Below, piece by piece: positions 1-8,608 of a stretch of 64,000 bases of DNA. How positions within the stretch are numbered: position 1 is the stretch's first letter; each line of letters opens with the position of its first letter. Position numbers and translations under genes: made by a program. This DNA comes from Usitatibacter rugosus (GTDB taxonomy: Bacteria > Pseudomonadota > Gammaproteobacteria > Burkholderiales > Usitatibacteraceae): NCBI RefSeq assembly GCF_013003965.1, contig NZ_CP053069.1:4371419-4435418 (forward strand). Direction: 5' to 3'. The notes beneath the pieces were generated by a model that saw only the letters and a program-made list of their open reading frames with translations, ran no database searches and was not told where the DNA came from.

Positions 1-786
1 TACGAGGCGACGCAGGATCCGTATTCCGTCGAGCGCCTGGGGCTCCTCACCGAGCTGGGCGGCGCGATGGGCCGCGGCGAGATGCGCGTGCACTACCAGC
101 CCCGCCGCAACCTCCTGAACGGCGAGCTCTCCGGATTCGAGGCGCTGGCGCGTTGGGAGCATCCACGCCTGGGCCTGCTCGGGCCGGGACGGTTCGTGCC
201 GCTCGCCGAGCTCTCCGACGTGATCCGCCCGCTCACGCTGTGGGTGCTGGGGACCGCGTTGAAGCAGCGCTGCGCCTGGAACAAGGGCGGAGTGATGGCC
301 GTGAACCTCTCCGCGCGCCACCTGATGGACGACAGCTGCCCGGAGCAGATCGCCCGCGTGATCTCGGAGAGCGGCGCGGAGCCTTCGATGCTGGAGCTCG
401 AGATCACCGAGAGCAGCCTGATCGGCGATCCCGATCGCGCGCAGGCCATCCTCGAGCGCATCTGCAACCTCGGCGTGTGCATCGCGATCGACGACTTCGG
501 CACCGGCTACTCGTCGCTCTCGCACCTGAAGCGCCTGCCGCTGCACAAGCTCAAGATCGACGTGTCGTTCGTGCGGCAGATGCTCGCCAGCCCCGCGGAC
601 GGCGCGATCGTCGACAGCACCATCGGCCTCGCCCACCAGCTCGGCCTCTCGGTCGCCGCCGAGGGGATCGAGGATGCCGCGACGCTCGACGCGCTCCGTG
701 TGCACGGCTGCGACGAGGGGCAGGGGTATTTCATCGGTTACCCCATGCCCGCGGCGGATGCCACTGCGTGGATGGCTTCTCACTGA
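1..786 (+). CDS. EAL-domain cyclic-di-GMP phosphodiesterase, 3' part
   Basis: The reading frame is open from the first base of the window, so this is the C-terminal 261 residues of a longer protein. The EAL domain is complete: the signature FEALARW lies near residue 47, the substrate/metal motifs ELEITES and DDFGTGYSSL follow, and AAEGIE and the YFIGYPMP end close the fold. EAL domains hydrolyse c-di-GMP to pGpG. The residues before the domain (ending LTELGGAM) look like the usual linker that follows a GGDEF or receiver domain, so the missing part probably carries one of those. No downstream partner is obvious, because 151 bases separate it from the next gene. Confidence 0.9.
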   Translation, partial: YEATQDPYSVERLGLLTELGGAMGRGEMRVHYQPRRNLLNGELSGFEALARWEHPRLGLLGPGRFVPLAELSDVIRPLTLWVLGTALKQRCAWNKGGVMAVNLSARHLMDDSCPEQIARVISESGAEPSMLELEITESSLIGDPDRAQAILERICNLGVCIAIDDFGTGYSSLSHLKRLPLHKLKIDVSFVRQMLASPADGAIVDSTIGLAHQLGLSVAAEGIEDAATLDALRVHGCDEGQGYFIGYPMPAADATAWMASH

Positions 787-937
787 CGTTGCTGTAGCAC
801 CAGCCGCGCCAGCGGCTGCAATCGCGTTGCCACAATTGAGCGCCGCCTCTCCATAGCTCGCGCAGCACCGCATCTCCTCCGGACGTTGCAATGCCTCTAC
901 CGGCCCATCGGGGCCGGCCTACCTGGAGGCCAGAGCG

Positions 938-2089
938 ATGTTGCCGCGCGTGAAGGAGATGGTGCAGTCGATCCGCAAGCAGTTTCCCTGGGGGCTCGTG
1001 GTCCCCGTCGCGATCGTGGGCGCGGTCGCCTACGTGATCCTGAGCCACCCGCCGGTGCAGACGGTCGGCACCGGCGAAGCGGGTGTCCGTGAGAACCGCT
1101 TCAACGGCGAAGTCACGCAGTGGCGCGACGGCAGTGTCCTCGTGTTGCCGGGGCTGCACGAGATGCGCGTCTTCTCGCTGCGCGACCGCAACTACCGTCC
1201 TACCGAGATGGCGCGTTCCGACGGGCCCGCGCCGCTGCAGTCGCGCGAGGGACTCTCGCTCGGCGTCGACCTCTCGGTGCGCTATGCGCTCGACCCCGCG
1301 CGCCTTCGCGACGTGGCCTCGCGGCTTCCCGAAGACCTCGACAAGCAGATCGTCGAGCCGGCGATCCGCGGCGCCATCTACAAGGAGTTCGCCAAGTACA
1401 CGGTGCGCGAGATCTTCTCGACGCAGCGCCCGGAGATCCTGAAGACGGTCGAGGCCGACCTGAAGGCGAAGCTCGCCGCCGACGGCGTGTTGCTGCGCTC
1501 GATCGTGATCGGCAAGGTGGACCTGCCCGCCGACTACCGCCGCGGCATGGACCAGCTCCTGGCCGAGGAGCTCGCCTCCGAGAAGATGCGCTACACGCTG
1601 GAGCTGAAGGACAAGCGCGTGAAGGAAGTGGCGCTGGACGGCGAGGCGGAGAAGACCCGGCGCGAGAAGACGGCCGAGGCGCATGCGCGCGAGCAGGTGA
1701 TCGCCGCCCGCGGCCAGGAAGAAGCGATGAAGCATGTGTTGCCGTTGAAGGAGCGGCAGATCGAACAACGCAAGCTGGAGGCCGAGGCGGACAAGCAGAC
1801 TCGGATCCGCGGTGCCGAGGCTAGTGCCGCCGCCCGGAAGATCGAAGCCAATGGCGAGGCCGACGCGCGCCAGAAGCTTGCCGACGCGGAGGCGTACCGC
1901 CTCGAGAAGGTGGGCAAGGCCAATGCCGACCAGATGTCGCGCGAAGGCCTCATCGTCACGGCGCATCCGCTGCTGATCCAGAAGGCGATGGCCGAGAAGC
2001 TCTCCGACAAGGTGCAGGTGATCATCGCGCCGCCCGGCGGGGACGGCGACATCGTGAGCGCGGCGCTGCTCGGAAGGCCGCGGAAATGA
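938..2089 (+). CDS. SPFH/Band-7 (prohibitin-like) membrane protein
   Basis: This is a 383-residue protein. A short basic N-terminus is followed by one membrane segment (about residues 18-37), then a Band-7 domain (about 45-210). A long charged, probably coiled-coil stretch (about 215-330), rich in Ala, Glu, Lys and Arg, follows. The layout is that of prohibitin/stomatin-type SPFH proteins, which form large rings on membranes and often hold proteases. The ATG at 938 has a good GGAGG at 924-928. Upstream, a CCGGCCC/GGGCCGG hairpin lies at about 900-917. The stop overlaps the start of the next gene by four bases (ATGA), so the two are co-translated. The substrate and partner are unknown. Confidence 0.8.
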   Translation: MLPRVKEMVQSIRKQFPWGLVVPVAIVGAVAYVILSHPPVQTVGTGEAGVRENRFNGEVTQWRDGSVLVLPGLHEMRVFSLRDRNYRPTEMARSDGPAPLQSREGLSLGVDLSVRYALDPARLRDVASRLPEDLDKQIVEPAIRGAIYKEFAKYTVREIFSTQRPEILKTVEADLKAKLAADGVLLRSIVIGKVDLPADYRRGMDQLLAEELASEKMRYTLELKDKRVKEVALDGEAEKTRREKTAEAHAREQVIAARGQEEAMKHVLPLKERQIEQRKLEAEADKQTRIRGAEASAAARKIEANGEADARQKLADAEAYRLEKVGKANADQMSREGLIVTAHPLLIQKAMAEKLSDKVQVIIAPPGGDGDIVSAALLGRPRK

Positions 2090-3603
2090 ACACGCGCCTG
2101 CTCTTCGTCTTCGCGCTGGCGGCGCTGGCCCTCGCCGCGACCGCGATGGCCGAGCCCCCGGCCGTGAAGACCGGGATATCCGGCGACCGGGGCATCGCGA
2201 TCGTCACGCAGGAGCCCGCGGGCCTTCGCGCGGCGCCGAAGGAATCGAGCAAGCCGCACACGCTGCTCTCCCAGGGCGAGGCTCTCGAGGTGCGCGGCGA
2301 GAAGCTCGAGTTCGTGCAGGTCTACGACTACCGCCGCGAGCGCGGCGGCTGGGTCGCGGCGCGCCTCGTGCAGCGCTTCCGCCTCGACGCGGCCGAGGCC
2401 CCGGAGCTTCTCGCGGTGATCCGGTTCCTGCGGGAGATGCCCGGGCGCGAGGCGCTCGGCATCGGGTTCGCGGCCGCGTACATCCAGGCCGCGCCGAAGG
2501 AAGTCATGAACGGGCCGAACGGCGTGGAGGCGTTGGATGCCCTCGGGACGTTCGCCGAGCGGCTCGCGCGCCGTGCAAGCGCCGGCACGCTGGGCAAGGC
2601 CGAGCAGGCCGAGGTCTCGGCGCACCTCGACGTGGCGCTGCGCCACGGTGTGCGATTTACCTCGCGGGAGGCCGAAGGCCGCGTGCTCCTCTGCTACGAC
2701 GGCGACGCATTCAAGCGCGTGCTGGCGATGGCCGCGACCCCCGAGCAGCGCGCCCGTGCCGCCCTCGCCGTGACGCGTAGCGACTGCATCGACGCGGGCC
2801 TCCGTCCCGGCGAGCGCCAGGCCCTCGACGCGTGGCGCTCGGAGATGCTCGACCGCGTGACGGTGGCCGACCTGCCGCCCGCGATGAAGAATCGCGTGCA
2901 CATGCGCCGTGCCGCGGTGTGGTCCGGGCTCGCCTACCACCAGGCGCGCCGCGGCGAGGCCACGACGGACGCGGCACAACGCGCACTCGCGGAGCTGGCT
3001 TCCGTACGCAAGGAAGATCTCACCGAGAGCGACACGCGGGCCTACAGCGACGCGGTGATGCGTGTCGGTGCCTCGCGGTGGGCGACGATCCCGGCGAAGC
3101 CCGCGCCGAAGCAGCCCGACTCGCGCCCGCGGCTGGTCGCGGTCTCGGGCAACGTGGGCGAGACGTGCCTGCTGCTGGTCGACGCGAAGAACGACGTCCT
3201 GGCACCCCTCGCGCGCCGCTGCACCTACGGGCTGCCGTGGATGGAATCCGCGACGCTGAATCGCGAGTCGAATGCGGTCGCCGTGGCCGTGCAGCAGACC
3301 GACACGTGGCGCGAGGCCTGGGTCTTCCGCAAGGCCGGGGCCGCATGGACCGTGCGCGTGCTGCCGCCGGCGACGTTCGCGCCGGGGGTCGGCTACGCGG
3401 AAGTCGCGGGCTGGGTGCCGGGCGGCTCGCAGATGCTCGTGGCGCGCGAAGCCTCGGGCGACGGACGCTACCAGCGCGCGTTCGAGCTGATCCGCCTCGA
3501 CACGCTCGCGACGGTGCGCACGGCCGAGGAACCTTCGCACCTCTCCGCGTTCCAGCGCTGGCAGGATCCGGCGTGGAAGCAGAACACGGTGAGCCTCCGG
3601 TGA
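2086..3603 (+). CDS. exported protein with an N-terminal SH3-like domain
   Basis: This is a 505-residue protein with a clear signal peptide (hydrophobic residues 5-20, cleavage after TAMA). Residues about 30-95 resemble a bacterial SH3 domain, with the pattern LRAAPKESSKPHTLLSQGE, then VRGEKLEFVQV and GGWVAARLV. The rest (about 100-505) is helical and then beta-rich, and I do not recognise it. It overlaps the SPFH gene by four bases and probably forms a two-gene unit with it. It likely acts in the periplasm, where bacterial SH3 domains commonly bind cell wall or proteins. The function is unknown. Confidence 0.65.
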   Translation: MNTRLLFVFALAALALAATAMAEPPAVKTGISGDRGIAIVTQEPAGLRAAPKESSKPHTLLSQGEALEVRGEKLEFVQVYDYRRERGGWVAARLVQRFRLDAAEAPELLAVIRFLREMPGREALGIGFAAAYIQAAPKEVMNGPNGVEALDALGTFAERLARRASAGTLGKAEQAEVSAHLDVALRHGVRFTSREAEGRVLLCYDGDAFKRVLAMAATPEQRARAALAVTRSDCIDAGLRPGERQALDAWRSEMLDRVTVADLPPAMKNRVHMRRAAVWSGLAYHQARRGEATTDAAQRALAELASVRKEDLTESDTRAYSDAVMRVGASRWATIPAKPAPKQPDSRPRLVAVSGNVGETCLLLVDAKNDVLAPLARRCTYGLPWMESATLNRESNAVAVAVQQTDTWREAWVFRKAGAAWTVRVLPPATFAPGVGYAEVAGWVPGGSQMLVAREASGDGRYQRAFELIRLDTLATVRTAEEPSHLSAFQRWQDPAWKQNTVSLR

Positions 3604-3618
3604 CCTATAGTCTCGGCC

Positions 3619-4737
3619 ATGCAAGCTTATTCGTGCGCCTGCGGGCAGCCGATCTTCTTCGACAACACGCGCTGCGTGGGCTGCGGCGCCGACATCGGGT
3701 TCGATCCCTACGTGGCGCGCCTGGGCCCCATCGATTCCGCTTCCGACGGCACGTGGACCTTTCGCGGCGCGGGCACCAACGTGGAGCGCTTCCGTCTTTG
3801 CGCGCATCGCGCCACCGAGGTGGCCTGCAACTGGATGGTGCCCGCGCACGAGCCGTTCGCCGATTGCCTCTCGTGCCGCACGACACGGATGATCCCGATC
3901 CTCTCGCGCCCGCGTAACCCGCAACGCCTGCGCGAGCTGGAAGGGGCCAAGCGGCGCGTGCTCTTCAACATCCTCGGCATGGGCCTTCCCGTAGTGCCGC
4001 AGGAGGAAGACCCCGAGCGCGGCGTCGCCTTCGACTTCCTCGAGACGCTCGAAGGCGAGCCGCCGGTGATGACGGGCCACGCCGCGGGCGTGATCACGCT
4101 CAACGTCGCCGAAGCCGATGACGACTACCGCGAGCGCAATCGCGACAGCCTCTCGGAACCGTATCGCACCCTGGTGGGCCACTTGCGCCACGAGCTGGGC
4201 CACTACTATTGGGACCGGCTGCTGCGCGACGGGCCGTGGCTGCGGCCATTTCGCGGCTTGTTCGGCGACGAGCGCGCCGACTACGGTGCCGCGCTGCAGA
4301 ATCACTACGCGAACGGCCCGCCGCCCGACTGGCGACAACGCTTCATCAGCAGCTATGCCGCCTCGCACCCATGGGAGGACTGGGCGGAGAGCTGGGCGCA
4401 TTACCTCCACTTGCGATCGACGCTCGAGACCGTGGCGAGCTACCGGCTGGACACCAACTCCGTGCCGCTCAAGATCACGCCCTTCGGCCCGGAGACACTC
4501 TATGGCCACGCGCCGCGCGAGGCGGGCGAGGCCTTCCTCGCGTGGATCAACGCGTGGGTGGTGCTCACCACGGTGCTGAACGAGACGGCGCGCAGCATGG
4601 GCCAGCCCGACATCTATCCGTTCGTGCTCAACGCTCCGGCCGTCGCCAAGCTCCACTTCGTGCATCGCGTCGTCACTCGCGACGACGTGGATGCGATGGA
4701 GCCGCCGCCGGGAACCCTGCAGGTGCCCGCCCCTTAA
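3619..4737 (+). CDS. zinc-ribbon putative zinc metallopeptidase (Mx family)
   Basis: This is a 372-residue cytoplasmic protein. The N-terminus carries a zinc ribbon with paired cysteines (CACG near residues 6-9 and CVGCG near 19-23) and two further cysteines in AHRATEVACNW and CLSCRTT. The metallopeptidase motif HELGHYYWDRLL lies near residue 193, and a later conserved aspartate/glutamate pair falls in PWEDWAESWAHYLH. This is the pattern of the putative zinc-binding metallopeptidase family with an N-terminal ribbon, whose substrates are not established. The start lies 15 bases after the previous stop, suggesting continuation of the same transcript. Confidence 0.75.
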   Translation: MQAYSCACGQPIFFDNTRCVGCGADIGFDPYVARLGPIDSASDGTWTFRGAGTNVERFRLCAHRATEVACNWMVPAHEPFADCLSCRTTRMIPILSRPRNPQRLRELEGAKRRVLFNILGMGLPVVPQEEDPERGVAFDFLETLEGEPPVMTGHAAGVITLNVAEADDDYRERNRDSLSEPYRTLVGHLRHELGHYYWDRLLRDGPWLRPFRGLFGDERADYGAALQNHYANGPPPDWRQRFISSYAASHPWEDWAESWAHYLHLRSTLETVASYRLDTNSVPLKITPFGPETLYGHAPREAGEAFLAWINAWVVLTTVLNETARSMGQPDIYPFVLNAPAVAKLHFVHRVVTRDDVDAMEPPPGTLQVPAP

Positions 4738-4834
4738 GACCTTAGGGCAATGCCCTCCGGGGCGCTCGGGGCGCACAATCATCCTGCGGCCTTCCGTCCG
4801 CCCAAAGCCCAACAAGAACCGGAGCCCCCCCGAA

Positions 4835-6097
4835 ATGAACCGCCTCTTCGTCACCCAGGTCGCGCTTTGCGCCGGCCTCGCCACCGCGGTGACTGCCGCA
4901 CTGGCCCAGTCCGTCACCCTCTCCGGCGCCGAGCTCGCACCGGCCACGCTGTTGAAGAGTCCCCGCCACACGGTCGCCGAGCCCGTCACCGTCGAGGGCC
5001 ACCTCGGCGTCTTCGTGATCGAGTCGAAGTTCGGCAAGTTCACCGTGCGCGGCACGAACCTCCTCGCCGCGCGCGTCCAGGAGCTGCAGGCGATCGAGGA
5101 GCTGCAGAAGGTGCAGAAGGATTCCGCGTTCACCGAAGCGCTCGGCAAGTCCGCTTCCGGGATCGCCAAGTTCGCCGTGAACACCGTCGACGATCCTGGC
5201 AAGACGGCCGAGAGCATCGGCAAGGGCGTGGGCACCGTCTTCGGCCGCATGGGCTACATGGCGAAATCGGGAGCCAGCTACGTGGGAGACAAGGCGGTCG
5301 ATGCGACGACGGGCGCCTCGAAGGGGGCCGGTGGCAGCGCCCCTGCGGGCGACCCCGCGCCGCCGTCCTTCACGGGCGATCCCTTCGGCTACAACAAGGC
5401 CCGGCGCGAATGGGCGAAGAAACTGAACATCGACCCGTACACCTCGAACCCCGTGCTGCGTCCGCTGCTCGACAGCGCCGCACAGGCGAGCTTCGCCGGC
5501 AACTTCGCCGTGAACCTCACGCTGGGCGCGGCGATGGCGCCGATCTCGTACGCCTACTCGTTCGACGAGACGGTGCGCGACTCGGTGTGGAACAAGGCGC
5601 CGGTGGACCTCGAGAAGGAGAACCTCGAGAAGCTGCTCGCACTGGGCGTGAAGGACCGCACCGCACGGGATTTCGCACGCAACAAGTGGTTCACGCCCTC
5701 GCTGCAGACCGCGCTCGTGGCACGCCTCGGTGCCCTCGGCAGGATCGACGGAATGGATTCGGTCATCGCGACGGCCGCCAACACGCAGGGTGAAGTCCGC
5801 GCGCGCTTCCTGCTCGAGTCGCTGGCGATGCTGGCCGCCTTCCACGAGAAGGACGGCAAGCTCACGCGCATCCGCATGAGCAACCTCGTGCCGGTGGGCA
5901 GCACCGCGGACGGTCGCGTGGTCGCGGCCCTCGCGATCGACTACGCCCTGTGGGACGCGGATGCGAAGGCCTTCACGCAGAGGAAGGAGCTCACTGCGAA
6001 GAGCCGCACGCTCCTCATCGCCGGCAAGGCGAGCCCCGAAGCGAAGGCCGGCCTCGAGAAAGCGGGCTGGATCGTGAAGCCGGGGCTGCGCGCCTAG
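4835..6097 (+). CDS. exported protein of unknown function
   Basis: The start ATG at 4835 gives a standard signal peptide (MNRLFV, a hydrophobic run, then TAALAQ) and a 420-residue product. An upstream in-frame ATG at 4691 would overlap the preceding gene and bury the signal, so it was not used. After the signal comes a beta-rich section, then a Gly/Ala-rich stretch (about residues 130-185) with repeated KxGxGxVFGRMGY-like segments. A helical C-terminal half ends in LEKAGWIVKPGLRA. I do not recognise the family. The next short gene follows two bases after its stop. Confidence 0.55.
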   Translation: MNRLFVTQVALCAGLATAVTAALAQSVTLSGAELAPATLLKSPRHTVAEPVTVEGHLGVFVIESKFGKFTVRGTNLLAARVQELQAIEELQKVQKDSAFTEALGKSASGIAKFAVNTVDDPGKTAESIGKGVGTVFGRMGYMAKSGASYVGDKAVDATTGASKGAGGSAPAGDPAPPSFTGDPFGYNKARREWAKKLNIDPYTSNPVLRPLLDSAAQASFAGNFAVNLTLGAAMAPISYAYSFDETVRDSVWNKAPVDLEKENLEKLLALGVKDRTARDFARNKWFTPSLQTALVARLGALGRIDGMDSVIATAANTQGEVRARFLLESLAMLAAFHEKDGKLTRIRMSNLVPVGSTADGRVVAALAIDYALWDADAKAFTQRKELTAKSRTLLIAGKASPEAKAGLEKAGWIVKPGLRA

Positions 6098-6099
6098 GC

Positions 6100-6480
6100 A
6101 TGCTGCGCGAGATTCCCCACGTCCGGCAGGACAACGTCGCGGTGAAGCGGCGCTGGTTCCAGGACGACTACTTCGACCTGTGGACGTGGCAGGAGCTGGG
6201 CGACGGGAAGACCGTCGCCTTCCAGCTCTGCTACGACAAGCGCAATGACGAGCGAGCGCTCTCGTGGCGCCGCGACCACGGCTTCGATCACCTCCGTGTG
6301 CTCACGGGCCGTGCCACCGACGACAGCGCGGCGCTGCTGCAGGGCGACGCCGGCGTGTTCCCCGCGGTGATCGTCTCGCGCAAGCTCAAGGTGGCCGGCG
6401 AGAGCCTCCCCGCGGACCTGAAGAAGTTCGTCTTCCACAAGGTGAAGGCCTACGTGAAAGGCATCAAGGAATTGCGGTAA
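6100..6480 (+). CDS. small hypothetical protein
   Basis: This is a 126-residue soluble protein starting at ATG 6100, two bases after the previous stop (6095-6097), so it is probably translationally coupled. It is rich in aromatic and charged residues (RRWFQDDYFDLWTWQELG near residues 14-31). It contains FQLCYDKRNDERALSW and ends in a basic segment KKFVFHKVKAYVKGIKELR. There is no signal peptide, membrane segment or recognised motif. A longer reading frame from 5950 merely overlaps the upstream gene in another frame. Confidence 0.55.
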   Translation: MLREIPHVRQDNVAVKRRWFQDDYFDLWTWQELGDGKTVAFQLCYDKRNDERALSWRRDHGFDHLRVLTGRATDDSAALLQGDAGVFPAVIVSRKLKVAGESLPADLKKFVFHKVKAYVKGIKELR

Positions 6481-6490
6481 CATGTAGTTT

Positions 6491-6546
6491 GTCAGCGCCG
6501 ATTTGAAACTCAGATTGCGGGCGCTCAATAAATGCGGCTAAACGAG
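6491..6546 (+). promoter_or_regulatory. SAM-II-type riboswitch aptamer upstream of metX
   Basis: The sequence matches the SAM-II (metA/metX) aptamer layout. P1 is AGCGCC at 6494-6499 paired with GGCGCT at 6520-6525. The first loop holds GATTTGAAA and the second part of the loop holds ATTGC. The 3' strand AATAAATGCGGCTAAA includes AAAT at 6530-6533, which can pair with ATTT at 6501-6504 to form the H-type pseudoknot. The conserved AATAAATG and GCTAAA blocks are in the right order. The aptamer lies just before a methionine-biosynthesis gene, as expected for a switch that senses S-adenosylmethionine. The assignment is from memory of the consensus, with no covariance search. Confidence 0.8.
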
Positions 6547-6557
6547 TGACGTCCCGG

Positions 6558-6597
6558 AAAACCCGACGCCCCTTGTTTCAGGCCGTCGGGTTTTTTC
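6558..6597 (+). terminator. intrinsic terminator between the SAM-II aptamer and metX
   Basis: An 11-bp stem (AAAACCCGACG at 6558-6568 with CGTCGGGTTTT at 6584-6594) is followed by a six-T tract at 6591-6596. It ends five bases before the metX ATG. It is probably the expression platform of the riboswitch, acting by transcription attenuation. I could not see a Shine-Dalgarno sequence between it and the start codon. Confidence 0.8.
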
Positions 6598-6601
6598 ATT
6601 C

Positions 6602-7831
6602 ATGGGCACTTCGGAACAGCGATCGGTCGGGGCCGTCACGCCGCAGAAGGCGGGATTCCTCGAGCCGTTGATCCTGAAGGCGGGCAAGACGCTCGCCGCG
6701 TACGAGCTCGTCTACGAGACCTACGGGACGCTGAACGCCGATCGCTCGAACGCGATCCTCGTCTGCCACGCGCTCTCCGGCGGCCACCACGTCGCCGGCC
6801 ACTACGTCGACGATCCGAAGAAGATCGGCTGGTGGGACAACATGATCGGCCCGGGCAAGGCGATCGACACCGACCGCTTCTTCGTGATCGGCGTGAACAA
6901 CCTCGGCGGCTGCCACGGCTCGACCGGCCCCACCTCGATCGACCGCGCGACGGGCCAGCCGTACGGCGCGGGCTTCCCGCTGGTGACCGTGGAGGACTGG
7001 GTCGCTTCGCAGGCGCGGCTGATGGACCGCCTCGGCATCGAGAAGCTCGCCGGCGTGATCGGCGGCTCGCTGGGCGGAATGCAGGCGCTGCAGTGGACGA
7101 TCACGTATCCCGAGCGCATCCGCCACGCGTTCGTGATCGCCGCGGCGCCCAAGCTCTCGACGCAGAACATCGCCTTCAACGACGTCGCGCGCCAGGCGAT
7201 CGTGCAGGACCCGGACTTCCACGGCGGGAATTTCTACGCGCACGGCAAGGTGCCGGCCCGCGGGTTGAAGCTCGCGCGGATGCTGGGCCACATCACCTAT
7301 CTTTCCGAAGACCTGCTGGGCGAGAAGTTCGGTCGCGAGACGAAGGGCGAGGGCTACGCGTTCAACTACGACGTGGAGTTCGAGATCGAGTCGTACCTGC
7401 GCTACCAGGGCGACAAGTTCGCGCAGGTCTTCGACGCGAACACGTACCTCATCATGACCAAGGCGCTCGACTACTTCGATCCCGCGAAGGAGTCGGGCGG
7501 CGACCTCGCGAAGGCGCTGGCGCCGGCGAAGGCGGGATTCTTCGTCGCCTCGTTCAGCAGCGACTGGCGCTTTCCGGCGGCTCGCTCGCGCGAGATCGTT
7601 CGCGCGCTCGTGGCGGGCAAGAAGCGCGTCACGTACGCGGAGATCGACGCGCCGCACGGGCACGACGCCTTCCTGCTCGACGACGTCCACTACCACAAGA
7701 TCGTCGCCGCCTATGCGGACAACGTGGCCGCGGAGATCGGGCTGGGGTCGCGTGCGGGCGCCCTCGTGATCGGCGGCACGGAGCTCGAAGAGATGAAGGG
7801 CTACGGCGGGAAAGAGGGAGGCGGCGAATGA
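6602..7831 (+). CDS. metX: homoserine O-acyltransferase
   Basis: This 409-residue alpha/beta-hydrolase-type acyltransferase acylates L-homoserine, the first committed step to methionine. The nucleophile elbow [12 protein letters not shown] is near residue 157, the substrate loop [12 protein letters not shown] is near 100, and the C-terminal catalytic Asp/His segment is [14 protein letters not shown] near 347-360. Acetyl-CoA versus succinyl-CoA use cannot be told from sequence family alone, since many proteobacterial MetX proteins use succinyl-CoA. It is preceded by a SAM-II aptamer and a terminator. Its stop overlaps metW by four bases, giving the usual metXW operon. Confidence 0.95.
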   Translation: MGTSEQRSVGAVTPQKAGFLEPLILKAGKTLAAYELVYETYGTLNADRSNAILVCHALSGGHHVAGHYVDDPKKIGWWDNMIGPGKAIDTDRFFVIGVNNLGGCHGSTGPTSIDRATGQPYGAGFPLVTVEDWVASQARLMDRLGIEKLAGVIGGSLGGMQALQWTITYPERIRHAFVIAAAPKLSTQNIAFNDVARQAIVQDPDFHGGNFYAHGKVPARGLKLARMLGHITYLSEDLLGEKFGRETKGEGYAFNYDVEFEIESYLRYQGDKFAQVFDANTYLIMTKALDYFDPAKESGGDLAKALAPAKAGFFVASFSSDWRFPAARSREIVRALVAGKKRVTYAEIDAPHGHDAFLLDDVHYHKIVAAYADNVAAEIGLGSRAGALVIGGTELEEMKGYGGKEGGGE

Positions 7832-8421
7832 GTCCCTCCCAACAGCGCTACGACTTCGAGCTCATCTCCTCGTGGATTCCCGAGAACGCACGCGTGCTCG
7901 ACTTGGGCTGCGGCGACGGCACGCTGCTGGCCGGCCTCGCCGCCACGCAGCGCGTCGTGGGCTACGGCGTGGAGATCGATCCGGCCGGCGTGCTCGCGAG
8001 CGTGGCCAACGGCGTGGACGTGATCCAGCTCGACCTCGAGACGGGGCTCTCCACGTTCGGCGACGGCGAGTTCGACTTCGTGATCCTGTCGCAGACGCTG
8101 CAGGCGATGAAGAACACCGAGAAGGTGCTGCACGAGATGCTGCGCGTGGGCCGCCAGGGGATCGTCACGTTCCCGAACTTCGGCTACTGGAAGCATCGCC
8201 TCGACATCGCGATGGGGCACATGCCCGTCTCGAAGACGCTGCCCTACCAGTGGTACGACACGCCCAACATCCACTTGTGCACGGTGAAGGACTTCGAGGA
8301 CCTGTGCGTGAAGGTCGGGGCGGAGATCCTGGACGAGCGGGTGATCACCGGGGGGCGGCAGGTGAACTTCATGCCCAACCTGCTTGGAGACCTCGCGGTC
8401 TTTCGGTTCAAGAGGAAATGA
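7828..8421 (+). CDS. metW: MetW methyltransferase-like protein
   Basis: This is a 197-residue protein with a class I SAM-dependent methyltransferase fold. The SAM motif [12 protein letters not shown] is near residues 21-32, and there is an acidic EIDP at the end of strand 2. The conserved MetW segments [11 protein letters not shown] and [12 protein letters not shown] are present. It starts at ATG 7828, overlapping the metX stop. MetW is nearly always paired with metX in proteobacteria and is needed for full methionine synthesis, though its exact chemistry is less clear. A large inverted repeat follows eight bases downstream. Confidence 0.93.
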   Translation: MSPSQQRYDFELISSWIPENARVLDLGCGDGTLLAGLAATQRVVGYGVEIDPAGVLASVANGVDVIQLDLETGLSTFGDGEFDFVILSQTLQAMKNTEKVLHEMLRVGRQGIVTFPNFGYWKHRLDIAMGHMPVSKTLPYQWYDTPNIHLCTVKDFEDLCVKVGAEILDERVITGGRQVNFMPNLLGDLAVFRFKRK

Positions 8422-8428
8422 CTCGGGA

Positions 8429-8591
8429 CCCCTTGAACCACGGAGGCACGGAGACACGGAGGGCCACGGAGGAATTCTTCAAGGGATTGCAGTTGCGGGC
8501 AGTCGCGATTCGCCGACGACCGAATCCTTCACGTTCATTCAAGGATTACTCCGTGGCCCTCCGTGTCTCCGTGCCTCCGTGGTTCAAGGGG
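8429..8591. repeat. perfect 43-bp inverted repeat with CACGGAG tandem units
   Basis: The arms at 8429-8471 and 8549-8591 are perfect reverse complements, separated by 77 bases. Each arm is built from repeated CACGGAG-type units (ACGGAGGCACGGAGACACGG). It fills the gap between the convergent metW and ampG-like genes. Such CACGGAG palindromes are found dispersed in many environmental bacteria. It could serve as a bidirectional terminator or be a non-autonomous palindromic element, but no target-site duplication was identified. Confidence 0.9.
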
Positions 8592-8608
8592 GCCCGAGAG
8601 ATCTTGAA

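Noticed and set aside
1591-5250. 1,219-codon open frame on the minus strand
   Set aside because: It is antisense to four well-supported genes, has Arg/His/Ala-rich low-complexity protein, and reflects high third-position GC.
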